Source: Pelagerythrobacter marensis (GTDB lineage: Bacteria; Pseudomonadota; Alphaproteobacteria; Sphingomonadales; Sphingomonadaceae). From it: a stretch of 64,000 bases of DNA. The DNA is taken from NCBI RefSeq assembly GCF_036700095.1, contig NZ_CP144918.1:1-64000 (forward strand). Direction: 5' to 3'. Of the stretch, positions 35,321 through 44,306 are shown piece after piece. How positions within the stretch are numbered: the stretch's first letter is position 1; each line of letters starts with the position of its first letter. The position numbers were made by a program, and so were the translations under genes. The notes under the pieces were generated by a model. That model made no database searches. It was not told the DNA's origin and saw only the letters and a list, made by a program, of their open reading frames with translations.

Positions 35321-36811
35321 ATCTGCCGCCTGGTCCAGCCAGCCGCCGGCAAAGCCCAGACGTTTCAGCCCGCGGCGGATGTGCGGGTTCTTGCGCATCG
35401 TGCGCCAGACCAGCCCGCTGCGGTGATTTTCCAGCATCGCAAGGATCGGCCCCTGGTCGATGCCCAGGTGGTCGCGGGCAATCCACCCGAGTTCCGGGTC
35501 GACGGTACCGCTCGGGCTGCCCGCATCGACGAATGTGTAGCTGGGATTGAATGCATCCTTGAACCCGTAGCGGGTATAGAGCGCCTCGCCATAGGCTTCG
35601 CGCATGTTCATCAACGCCGGGATCGTCACTTCGGGCGCGAACGCGATCGATCCGCCGGCGGCCGTGGGCACGACAGTGCCGTCGTCCACCACCCGCTCCG
35701 CACTGACGCCGCGGGCCGAGTAGCCCATGAATTCGCGCGGCTTGCCGTTCACTTCGCGGCCGTTGGCCGCGGCGGTCGGTCCATCCGATGCCGTCCAGCC
35801 CCAGATATCGCCCGAATAGCCGACCCAGTCGTTCGGGTTGTCGGCGCCATAGGCTCGCTGGCTCAAGGTCGCGCGGCGGCTGTTCTCGAAATAGTCGATC
35901 CCCTTGGCCCGCATGAACTCGTCGCGAATGCCGCGGAAATCGACCCAGACATGGCTGTACTGATGGCCGAACAGCGGCTCGAACTGAAGGTGCTCGTAAC
36001 CGTAATAGCTACCCCAGTCCTTCTCCAGGTTGGCGGCCCAGCCGGTGTCCCAGGCATCCTTGTCGATCGGATGCGTCGGCGATCCGGCGGCGAGGATATA
36101 GACCAGCATCGCTTCGTTGTAGCCGACCCAGTCGTGGGTTCCGAAGTCGCCCCCCTCGCCCCTCTCGGGATACCAGCCCATGGCGATCGCCTTGCCGCTG
36201 CCGCCGTTGGCAGAGGGGATGGTGCTGTTCTCCCGCTGAACGAACGTCCAGTCCACCCGGCGATAGATCTTTTCGGCCAGATCGCGGATCTCGGCCTCCA
36301 CCGCATCGTCCCTGTCGAAATAGCTTTGCGCGAACAACACTCCGCCGAGCAGGAGGGAGGTGTCGACCGTGGACAGCTCCGTCTTGCCACGGCGCGTGCC
36401 GTCGTCATTGGTCAGGAAGTGGTAGAAGAAGCCCTTGTGCCCACTGGTGCCCGAGACGTCCGGTCCCTGCGGAGCATTCCAGTAGAATTCCAGGCAGTCG
36501 CGCGTGCGCTGCGCCGCCGCCTCCCGCGAGACATAGCCCCGCTCGGCGCCGATGCCGTAAGCCGTCAGCGCGAAACCGGTCGCCGCGATCGAGGAGAAGG
36601 GATTGCTCGGCCAGCGATCGGGCGCGAGGCAGCGCCGGGTATCGGTCGTTTCCCAGAAATAGCGGAACGTGCGCTGCGACAGGTCTTCCGCAAATTCGGC
36701 CTGCGCCGCGGCGGAGTGGGATGCGGCGGAGGGCGAAGGCGGCACCGACCCGGCCGTGCACGCGGTCAGCGCCAACAGTGGCAGAGCGAACTTGGCGAAA
36801 CGAACAGGCAT
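35318..36811 (-). CDS. Glucoamylase-family (PF10091/GH144-like) lipoprotein, probable endo-beta-1,2-glucanase
   Basis: 497 residues. Leader with lipobox LTAC (Cys about 18). The (alpha/alpha)6-barrel family is recognised by GTSGHKGFFYHF, DWVGYNEAMLVYILA, YGYEHLQFEPLFGHQYSHVWVDFRG-like segments (with a break) and GWTASDGP. This family was long labelled glucoamylase, but characterised members of GH144 are endo-beta-1,2-glucanases. The neighbouring GH3 and GH1 beta-glucosidases fit that reading. Anchored in the envelope, it would cut beta-1,2-glucan to sophorooligosaccharides. The assignment to GH144 is by motif memory, not alignment. Confidence 0.8.
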   Translation of the reverse strand: MPVRFAKFALPLLALTACTAGSVPPSPSAASHSAAAQAEFAEDLSQRTFRYFWETTDTRRCLAPDRWPSNPFSSIAATGFALTAYGIGAERGYVSREAAAQRTRDCLEFYWNAPQGPDVSGTSGHKGFFYHFLTNDDGTRRGKTELSTVDTSLLLGGVLFAQSYFDRDDAVEAEIRDLAEKIYRRVDWTFVQRENSTIPSANGGSGKAIAMGWYPERGEGGDFGTHDWVGYNEAMLVYILAAGSPTHPIDKDAWDTGWAANLEKDWGSYYGYEHLQFEPLFGHQYSHVWVDFRGIRDEFMRAKGIDYFENSRRATLSQRAYGADNPNDWVGYSGDIWGWTASDGPTAAANGREVNGKPREFMGYSARGVSAERVVDDGTVVPTAAGGSIAFAPEVTIPALMNMREAYGEALYTRYGFKDAFNPSYTFVDAGSPSGTVDPELGWIARDHLGIDQGPILAMLENHRSGLVWRTMRKNPHIRRGLKRLGFAGGWLDQAAD

Positions 36812-36892
36812 CTTGGCTCCCAGGGCAAGGGACGCCTGACCACCCCGAGGGAGGAGGGGGGATAGAGTGGCCAGGCGCCCGATCGTGACCGG

Positions 36893-39800
36893 TCAGAATT
36901 CGAAGCCGGCCGACAGCTTTACCGTACGCGGCGGGTTGCCGCCCACGCCCAGCCCGGAAATGCTCAGGTAGTCGGGCGAGCTGGGATCGTTGTTGTAATC
37001 GACATAGTTGCGATCGTTGAACAGGTTGATCACGTCTGCCCGGACCCAGATGCGCGTGTCGTCGGTGATGAACGGCAGCGAGAGGTACTTGGTCACTGCC
37101 AGATCCATCTGGCGGAAGCCCCAGCGATCGCCGTTGCCGTTCGCTTCGTTCGAAATCACGTCGCGCGAAGGGTTCGGGCCGCCGGTCGAAACAAGCCGGT
37201 TGAGATAGGGGGGCGAAGCGATCTGGAACTTGCCCGACAGGACCATGCCGATCGGCAGGTCGACCGACCCGGTCATCACCAGCCGGTGCTTGCGCACACC
37301 GCTCGAACGCACGATCGGGTAATCGTCGAGCGAGGGGAAATCGAGCGAGAAATACTCGCCGAACTTCCGATTCTCCTCCGCTTCCGTATAGGTGTAGGTG
37401 GCCGAAAGGCTCCAGGGCGAGCCGACCGAGTAGCTCTTGTTCAGCTTGAGATAGGCCGAATCGGCACTCGTCTCGAGGCCGTTGGTGCCGATGATGATCG
37501 AGCCATATCCCGAAGGCGAAAAGCCCCACGGCGAATTGGGCACCGCGGGTGCCGGTTCGAAGAACGACCCGTCGGGCCGTCGGTTGCCCAGCAGATAGGC
37601 GAACCCGTCCCTGCTCTCGATATGGCTGAAACCGATCTCGGCATCGAAATTCGACGTCAGACGCCCGCGAAGGCCGAGGCTGAACTGATCCGAATAGGGC
37701 ATCTTCAGGTCGTTATCGATAAACCGCAGCTCGCGGCCACCGCCCGCGCCGGCACCGGCCAGCAACTGCTGACGCCCCTCTTCGGTCAGGTAGATCGGAT
37801 CCCAGGGAACGCAGGTCGGGCTGGGATCGCAGGTGTTGTTGGGATCGCCGGTGATGAAGTTGAACGTGCGCGTGGTGTACGATCCGACACTGATTTCCTG
37901 CTGGAGGAAATCGAACTGGTTGCGATCGTAGGACCGGCCATAGCCGCCGAACACGGCGAAGCGGCCATCGTCGTCGAGTTCGTATGTGAACCCGACGCGC
38001 GGCTGGATCGCGCCCATGAACGGCTCGCGCTCGGTCCCGGTCGAGATGTAGTCGTTGATGTCGTAATTGGCGTTGGCAAGGTTCGGATAGTTCTCGGGCG
38101 AAACCGCGTCGACCGCGTCCTGCGGATGGACGAAGTCGAGGAAGGCGGGGGTTTCCTCGTAATCCCAGCGCACGCCCAGGTTCAGCGTAAGCCGGTCGGT
38201 CACTTCCCAATCGTCCTGGATATAGACGCCGAACTGCCAGTTCTTGGAATTCACGATCGGGCTGCCGGTGCCGGTCTGGGCGCCGAACTGCACGCGATAG
38301 GGAATCGTGTCGTTGAACGTGCCGCCACCGGGATTGTGAGCGACGTTGTAGGTATAGACCGGGTTGAAGTTGTTGAGCTGCAGCGTGTTCAACTCGACCC
38401 ACTTGCTTTTCACGCCAGCCTTGATCGTATGGCCTTCGAACCCGATCCAGGTGAAGTCGTTCTGGATCGCCCAGCCCTTCTGCCCCTTGTTCTGGTAATT
38501 GCCGCCACCGCCGATGCGCAGCAGGTTGTCGCGCACGATCACGCCCGGTTGCGGGTTGGTCGGCGACGGCCCGGCATAGGCGAAGAGCGAGGCGTTCGAA
38601 AATTCGACCGGAGTCGGCGCCCATTTGACGTCTTCGTAAGTGACCTTGAAATCGTTGATCCAGTTGTCGGCGGTGTGTTCCCACCGCCCTGTTACGCGAA
38701 GTTCCTCGACATCCTGCGAGCTGATGGTCGAGCGCGCGTTGATCCCGTTGCTCAGGAACTCGCCGCTTTCGTCGCGGTACTTGGCCGAAATCTCGAACAA
38801 GTCGCTGTTGCTGGGGACGAAGTCGATCTTCCCGAAATAGAGGTCTTCGTTGAAAGTCGAGTTGGTCGGACCGAACTCGCCCTGGTATTCGGCCGGGAAG
38901 AACGAGACGGGCAGGCCGAGACCGGGCGTGATCTCGACCGGACGCTCCTGACGCTTTCCTTCGTACGTGACGAAGAAGTGCATCATGTCCTTGATGATCG
39001 GGCCGCCCAGCGCACCGCCGAACTGGAAATCCTTGGTTTCCACTTTGCCGGGATTGTCGCCGTATAGCTCCAGCGGCGTGGCCGCGCGCAAGCTCTGGTC
39101 GGTATAGTCGATGAAGCCCTGCCCGTGGAACTCGTTGGTGCCCGAGCGGGTGACGGCGGTGATCGCGACCGAGCTGACCTGGTCGAACTCCGCCTTGTAG
39201 TTCGACGAAATCACGCGGTACTCGCCGATCGCCATCTGCGGGAAAGGATTGCCCTGGGTCGAATCCTGCCCGGTAATGCCGTTCTTCAGGACATAGTCCT
39301 TCTGCCCGACGCCATCGATGAAGACGTTGACCGTCCGGCTGTCCTGCGCGCCGCCCTGCAGGCGCGACTGGCCGTTCGCGCCGGTAATGAACTGCACACC
39401 CGGGGCAAGATCGGCGAAGGCGAGGAAATTGCGGTTGTTCTGGGGCAGGGTTTCGATCTGGCGGAGCGAGATGTTGGCTCCCACCTCGCCACCTTCCATC
39501 GTGCGGATACGGTTGGCGACGACCAGGATCTCGCCCCCGCCCGCGGGCGCTTCCGCTGCCGGATCGGCGCTGCCGACAGCTTGCGGCCCGAGATCGAAAT
39601 CGAGCACGGCGTTCTGCGCCACGCGCAGAGTGAACGCCTCCGTCGTACGAATCCCGTCGGCGGTGGTGACTTCCAGGCGGTAGGTGCCGGGGCGCAGCGA
39701 TGCGAAGTTGTAGTTGCCGGCGGCATTGGCGGCGACAGTACGGCGCACGCCGGTGTTCACCTCGACCGCAACGACCTGGCTGATACCTTCTGCACCGGTG

Positions 39801-39958
39801 ATCCGGCCGCGGAGCGAGGCGGTCGATTCCTGCGCGTGAGCGGGTGCGACCAGCGCGGCGGACATCGCCCCGCCCGCGACGCTTACCGCAAGCGCGGCCG
39901 CAAGCCTGCGCGCCAGGCGCGATTCGATGGATAGATTGCGAGACTGGATCATGGTCAT
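36893..39958 (-). CDS. TonB-dependent receptor with carboxypeptidase-regulatory-like N-terminal domain (Oar type)
   Basis: 1021 residues. Signal peptide ends near AHAQ. A carboxypeptidase-regulatory-like beta-sandwich (about 30-115) has the GNYNFASLRPGTYRLEV pattern. The plug (about 145-260) contains VVANRIRT and NNRNFLAFADLAPGV. A large barrel ends in phenylalanine (AGFEF). Oar-type receptors serve import of oligosaccharides or peptides. Sitting between the GH144-like and GH3 genes, it is the likely glucan importer. ATG 39958 has GGGAGGAAACC upstream; a LacI-type operator lies about 100 bp before the start. Confidence 0.92.
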   Translation of the reverse strand: MTMIQSRNLSIESRLARRLAAALAVSVAGGAMSAALVAPAHAQESTASLRGRITGAEGISQVVAVEVNTGVRRTVAANAAGNYNFASLRPGTYRLEVTTADGIRTTEAFTLRVAQNAVLDFDLGPQAVGSADPAAEAPAGGGEILVVANRIRTMEGGEVGANISLRQIETLPQNNRNFLAFADLAPGVQFITGANGQSRLQGGAQDSRTVNVFIDGVGQKDYVLKNGITGQDSTQGNPFPQMAIGEYRVISSNYKAEFDQVSSVAITAVTRSGTNEFHGQGFIDYTDQSLRAATPLELYGDNPGKVETKDFQFGGALGGPIIKDMMHFFVTYEGKRQERPVEITPGLGLPVSFFPAEYQGEFGPTNSTFNEDLYFGKIDFVPSNSDLFEISAKYRDESGEFLSNGINARSTISSQDVEELRVTGRWEHTADNWINDFKVTYEDVKWAPTPVEFSNASLFAYAGPSPTNPQPGVIVRDNLLRIGGGGNYQNKGQKGWAIQNDFTWIGFEGHTIKAGVKSKWVELNTLQLNNFNPVYTYNVAHNPGGGTFNDTIPYRVQFGAQTGTGSPIVNSKNWQFGVYIQDDWEVTDRLTLNLGVRWDYEETPAFLDFVHPQDAVDAVSPENYPNLANANYDINDYISTGTEREPFMGAIQPRVGFTYELDDDGRFAVFGGYGRSYDRNQFDFLQQEISVGSYTTRTFNFITGDPNNTCDPSPTCVPWDPIYLTEEGRQQLLAGAGAGGGRELRFIDNDLKMPYSDQFSLGLRGRLTSNFDAEIGFSHIESRDGFAYLLGNRRPDGSFFEPAPAVPNSPWGFSPSGYGSIIIGTNGLETSADSAYLKLNKSYSVGSPWSLSATYTYTEAEENRKFGEYFSLDFPSLDDYPIVRSSGVRKHRLVMTGSVDLPIGMVLSGKFQIASPPYLNRLVSTGGPNPSRDVISNEANGNGDRWGFRQMDLAVTKYLSLPFITDDTRIWVRADVINLFNDRNYVDYNNDPSSPDYLSISGLGVGGNPPRTVKLSAGFEF

Positions 39959-40059
39959 GGTTTCCTCCCCACGATCGGCCGCCCTTCTGGACGATCCGAC
40001 AACTGCCTGCGTGACGGCAGGCCTTGCGCCCAACCGCCGAATCACGTCGATCTAGGGTC

Positions 40060-40089
40060 TTGTAACCGGTTTCATATGGCCTGTATAGC
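40060..40089 (+). promoter_or_regulatory. Putative sigma70 promoter for GH3 gene
   Basis: -35 TTGTAA (40060-40065), an 18-bp spacer and -10 TATAGC (40084-40089). The operator covers the -35 box. The GH3 start is about 80 bp downstream, preceded by GGGAGAGAAAC. Confidence 0.45.
40061..40074. promoter_or_regulatory. Putative LacI-family operator 2 (TGTAACCGGTTTCA)
   Basis: Palindrome in the divergent region between the TonB receptor (-) and GH3 (+). It matches operator 1 with one mismatch after reverse-complementing, and operator 3 at 12 of 14 positions. It overlaps the -35 element of the predicted GH3 promoter, as expected of a repressor site. Confidence 0.72.
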
Positions 40090-40167
40090 CTTCACCACAT
40101 CGCCGAATCCGGCATAGGTATTCACAGCCCGGCCCGCGGCACCGCGGGCGGACGCAGGGAGAGAAAC

Positions 40168-42501
40168 ATGATCAAGTCCGCCAATGTCCTGCTAACCGGC
40201 GTCGCCGCCCTCGCTCTCGCCGGCTTCGCGACGGCCACCCATGCTTCCGCCCCGGCGCCGCAGCCGGCCGCATCGGCGACGCCGGCGGCGGACGCCCCGG
40301 CACAGCCCGCCTGGGCGCGGCAGGACCCGGCGATGGACGCCTTCATCGACGACCTGATGGCGCAGATGACCCTGCAGGAGAAGATCGGCCAGCTCACCCT
40401 CCTCACCAGCGACTGGGAATCGACCGGCCCGACGATGCGCGAGGGATACAAGCAGGATATCGCCGCGGGCCGCGTGGGCGCGATCTTCAACGCCTACACC
40501 GCCAAGTACACGCGCGAGCTGCAACAGATGGCGGTCGACGGCACGCGCCTGAAAATTCCCCTGCTGTTCGGTTACGATGTCATTCACGGCCACCGCACGA
40601 TCTTTCCCATCTCGCTCGGCGAGGCCGCGAGCTGGGATCTCGAAGCGATCGAGAAATCGGCGCGCATCTCGGCGCTGGAAGCGACCGCGGAGGGCATTCA
40701 GTGGACCTTCTCACCGATGGTCGACATCGCGCGCGACGCGCGCTGGGGCCGCATTTCCGAGGGCGCGGGCGAAGACGTGTTCCTCGGCAGCGAGATCGCT
40801 CGCGCGCGCGTGCGGGGATACCAGGGCGACGACCTGGGCGCGGTCGACACCGTGCTCGCCACCGCCAAGCACTTTGCCGCCTATGGCGCCGCACAGGCGG
40901 GCCGCGACTATCACACGGTCGACATCTCCGAACGGACCCTGCGCGATGTCTACCTCCCGCCGTTCAAGGCGGCGGTCGACGAGGGCGTGGCGACTTTCAT
41001 GACTTCGTTCAACGAATACGACGGCGTCCCCGCCAGCGGGAGCAAGCACCTGCTGACCGACATTCTGCGCCACGAATGGGGCTTCGACGGATTCGTGGTA
41101 ACCGATTACACCTCGATCAACGAGATGGTCCCTCACGGCTATTCCAAAGACCTCGCCCATGCCGGCGAGCAGGCGATCAATGCCGGTGTCGACATGGACA
41201 TGCAGGGCGCGGTGTACATGGAGAACCTGGCGAAATCGGTCGAGGAAGGCCGCGTCGACATGGCGCGCATCGACCGGGCCGTGCGCCGCGTGCTCGAAAT
41301 GAAGTATCGCCTGGGCCTGTTCGAGGACCCCTATCGCTATGCCGACGAGGAACGGGAAAAGGCCACGCTGTACAAGCCCGAGTTTCTCGAGGCTGCGCGG
41401 GACGTGGCGCGCAAGTCGATGGTCCTGCTCAAGAACGAGGGCGAGGCTCTCCCGCTTGCCGCGGACGCCGGCCGGATCGCAGTGATCGGGCCGCTGGGCG
41501 ACAGCAAGGCCGACATGATCGGCAGCTGGGCCGCCGGCGGCGACCGGCAGACGCGGCCGGTGACCGTGCTGGAAGGAATAGCCGCGCGCGCGGGCGACGG
41601 CGTAAGCGTCGAATATGCAAAGGGCGCGAGCTACGAGTTCGCCGACGCGGGCAAGACCGACGGCTTTGCCGAAGCGCTGGCCCTGGCAAGGAAGTCCGAC
41701 GTCATCGTCGCTGCAATGGGCGAAAAGTGGGACATGACCGGCGAGGCGGCCAGCCGCACTTCGCTGGACCTGCCGGGCAATCAGCAGGCCCTGCTCGAAG
41801 CGCTCGTCGCCACCGGCAAGCCGGTCGTGCTGGTGCTGCTGAGCGGGCGCCCCAATTCGATCGCCTGGGCCGACGAGAACGTTCCGGCCATCCTCCATGC
41901 CTGGTATCCCGGCACCCAGGGCGGCCATGCCATCGCCGACGTCCTGTTCGGCGACTACAACCCCTCGGGCAAGCTGCCGGTCACCTTCCCGCGCAACGTC
42001 GGCCAGGTGCCGATCCATTACGACATGAAGAACACCGGCCGTCCGATCGAGTTGGGGGAGCCCGGCGCGAAATACGTCTCGCGCTATCTCAACACACCGA
42101 ACGATCCGCTTTACCGCTTCGGCTACGGCCTCAGCTACACGACCTTCGCCTATTCGCCGGTGACGCTCTCCGCCGCCGCCATGGGGCCGGACGGATCGAT
42201 CACCGCGAGCGCGACGATCACCAACACGGGCGATCGTGCGGGCGAGGAGGTCGTGCAGCTCTACGTCCGCGACCTCGTCGGTTCGGTGACCCGTCCGGTG
42301 CAGGAGCTGAAAGGTTTCGACAAGATCATGCTCCGGCCGGGCGAGGCGCGCACGGTCAGCTTCACGCTGCGGCCCCGGGATCTCGCCTTCACCCGCGCCG
42401 ATATGAGCCATGGGTGGGAACCGGGCGAGTTCCAGCTCTGGATCGCCCCCTCCTCCGGTGCGAAGGCGAGCACGCCGGTCACCTTCACGATCACGGAGTA
42501 G
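40168..42501 (+). CDS. bglX: GH3 family periplasmic beta-glucosidase
   Basis: 777 residues, like BglX. Signal peptide of about 27 residues ending near THA. The N-terminal TIM barrel has the KHFAAYG substrate motif and nucleophile Asp in GFVVTDYTS (about 315). The alpha/beta sandwich contains GEAASRTSLDLPGNQ, and the fibronectin-III-like C-terminal domain starts near residue 660. It removes glucose from the non-reducing end of beta-glucooligosaccharides in the periplasm; GH3 enzymes in beta-1,2-glucan loci cleave sophorose. It shares the operator region with the TonB receptor. Confidence 0.94.
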   Translation: MIKSANVLLTGVAALALAGFATATHASAPAPQPAASATPAADAPAQPAWARQDPAMDAFIDDLMAQMTLQEKIGQLTLLTSDWESTGPTMREGYKQDIAAGRVGAIFNAYTAKYTRELQQMAVDGTRLKIPLLFGYDVIHGHRTIFPISLGEAASWDLEAIEKSARISALEATAEGIQWTFSPMVDIARDARWGRISEGAGEDVFLGSEIARARVRGYQGDDLGAVDTVLATAKHFAAYGAAQAGRDYHTVDISERTLRDVYLPPFKAAVDEGVATFMTSFNEYDGVPASGSKHLLTDILRHEWGFDGFVVTDYTSINEMVPHGYSKDLAHAGEQAINAGVDMDMQGAVYMENLAKSVEEGRVDMARIDRAVRRVLEMKYRLGLFEDPYRYADEEREKATLYKPEFLEAARDVARKSMVLLKNEGEALPLAADAGRIAVIGPLGDSKADMIGSWAAGGDRQTRPVTVLEGIAARAGDGVSVEYAKGASYEFADAGKTDGFAEALALARKSDVIVAAMGEKWDMTGEAASRTSLDLPGNQQALLEALVATGKPVVLVLLSGRPNSIAWADENVPAILHAWYPGTQGGHAIADVLFGDYNPSGKLPVTFPRNVGQVPIHYDMKNTGRPIELGEPGAKYVSRYLNTPNDPLYRFGYGLSYTTFAYSPVTLSAAAMGPDGSITASATITNTGDRAGEEVVQLYVRDLVGSVTRPVQELKGFDKIMLRPGEARTVSFTLRPRDLAFTRADMSHGWEPGEFQLWIAPSSGAKASTPVTFTITE

Positions 42502-42506
42502 GCCCG

Positions 42507-44189
42507 ATGCGCCAGGCCGGTACCGCCCTTGTCGCCGCGCTCTGCGCACTGGCGCTGCCGGCCTGCGCCACGCGGGCGGACGACCCTCCGCGCCATGCCG
42601 CGGCATCTTCCGCGGCCCCGCAGGCGGAACAGCGGCGGCCGAACATCGTCTTCATCATGTCGGACGATCACGCCTATCAGGCGGTCTCCGCCTATGGCGG
42701 TGAGATCGGCCGGCTGGCGCCCACGCCCAATATCGACCGGATCGCGCGCGAGGGTGCGATCTTCGTCAACAGCTATGTCACGAATTCGCTCTGCGGGCCG
42801 AGCCGGGCGACCATGCTGACCGGTCAGTTCAGCCACTTGCATGGTTTCACCAGGAACGGCGAGCGGTTCGACAACGCCGCCTGGAACTGGGTGCGCGAAA
42901 TCGGCGCCGCAGGTTATCAGACCGCGCTATTCGGCAAGTGGCATCTCAACTACTCGCCCGAAGGCGCGGGTATCCAGACCTGGAAAGTGCTCGACGACCA
43001 GGGCAAGTATTACAACCCGGATATCATCACGCCCGAAGGGCGCAGCGTGGTCGAAGGCTATGCCACCGATCTCGTCACCGATTTCAGCCTCGACTGGCTG
43101 GAGGAGGAACGCGACCCGGACAGGCCGTTCGCGATCCTGATCCATCACAAGGCGCCCCACCGCAACTTCATGCCCGCGATCCGGCACCTGCAGAAATATC
43201 TCGGGACCGAGTTCCCCGTGCCGACCAACTACTTCGATCACTATGATGGGCGCCCTGCCGCGGCGGCGCAGGAAATGACCATCTACGAGGACATGTACGA
43301 GGGCCACGACCTCCACATGACCGAGGCGGAAGGCTCGAACGAATTGCGTTTCGACCGCTGGCCCGACGATTTCGCGCGGATGACACCCGAACAGCGCGCG
43401 GCGTGGGATGCCCGGATGCAGGCGAGCAACGATGCGATGAACGAGGCAGGCCTGGCCGGCCGCGAACTCGCGCTGTGGAAATACCAGCGTTACATGAAAC
43501 AGTATCTCGCCACCGTCGCCGCGGTGGACGACAGCGTCGGCCGCGTGCTCGACTGGCTGGAGGCCAACGGGCTCGATGACAACACGATCGTCGTCTATAC
43601 TTCCGACCAGGGCTTCTACCTCGGCGAGCATGGCTGGTTCGACAAGCGCTTCATGTACGAGGAATCGCTGCGCACCCCGCTGGTGATGCGGTTCCCCGGT
43701 CGTATCGCCCCCGGCACGCGGGTGGAGGCGCCGGTGCAGAACGTCGATTATGCCCCGACTTTCCTCGACTTCGCCGGACTGCCGGTGCGCGACGCCATTC
43801 AGGGCCGTTCGCTGCGCGAGGTGGTGGACGGCGACGCCCCGGCCGACTGGCGGGAGGACATCTACTACCACTACTACGAATACCCCGGGTTCCACTCGGT
43901 CCGCGCGCATTACGGCGTGCGCACAGATCGCTACAAGCTGATCCGGTTCTACGGCGACATCAACCAGTGGGAATTCTACGACCTCGCGACCGATCCGGGC
44001 GAGATGCACAACCGCATCGACGATCCCGCGGCCCAGCCGATCGTCGCCCGGCTCAAGACCCGGCTGGAGGCTCTGCGCGCGCAATACCGCGACAGCGACG
44101 GGCCGGCGGTGCGCGACCCACTGACAGCCGTGGCGAAGGGGCGCCGCGACGCGCAGGCAGCGGCCGGGATCGGGCACCACGCGCATTAG
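42507..44189 (+). CDS. Type I sulfatase lipoprotein
   Basis: 560 residues. Leader with lipobox LPAC (Cys20). N-terminal metal site NIVFIMSDDHAY and formylglycine-site motif LCGPSRATMLTG with Cys96, followed by KWHL. C-terminal metal ligands lie in YTSDQGFYLGEHGWFDKR. This is the Cys-type (anSME- or FGE-activated) alkaline-phosphatase-superfamily sulfatase. It follows GH3 by 5 bp, so it is in the same transcript. It would remove sulfate or a related ester from the glycan; phosphonate-monoester-type activity is an alternative. Confidence 0.93.
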   Translation: MRQAGTALVAALCALALPACATRADDPPRHAAASSAAPQAEQRRPNIVFIMSDDHAYQAVSAYGGEIGRLAPTPNIDRIAREGAIFVNSYVTNSLCGPSRATMLTGQFSHLHGFTRNGERFDNAAWNWVREIGAAGYQTALFGKWHLNYSPEGAGIQTWKVLDDQGKYYNPDIITPEGRSVVEGYATDLVTDFSLDWLEEERDPDRPFAILIHHKAPHRNFMPAIRHLQKYLGTEFPVPTNYFDHYDGRPAAAAQEMTIYEDMYEGHDLHMTEAEGSNELRFDRWPDDFARMTPEQRAAWDARMQASNDAMNEAGLAGRELALWKYQRYMKQYLATVAAVDDSVGRVLDWLEANGLDDNTIVVYTSDQGFYLGEHGWFDKRFMYEESLRTPLVMRFPGRIAPGTRVEAPVQNVDYAPTFLDFAGLPVRDAIQGRSLREVVDGDAPADWREDIYYHYYEYPGFHSVRAHYGVRTDRYKLIRFYGDINQWEFYDLATDPGEMHNRIDDPAAQPIVARLKTRLEALRAQYRDSDGPAVRDPLTAVAKGRRDAQAAAGIGHHAH

Positions 44190-44306
44190 AAGCGAGGGCA
44201 TTCGGCGCCCCTCCCCGCCCTTTCGCGCGATCGGCCCGCACCATCCGGCCCCTGGCCATTGTCACCGGCGTGCTTACCCCCGGCGACGAACCGGGCGGCT
44301 TGCGGC

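Noticed and set aside
37286-39067. 593-residue plus-strand frame opposite the TonB receptor
   Set aside because: Shadow of the receptor gene; the receptor has signal peptide, plug and barrel features.
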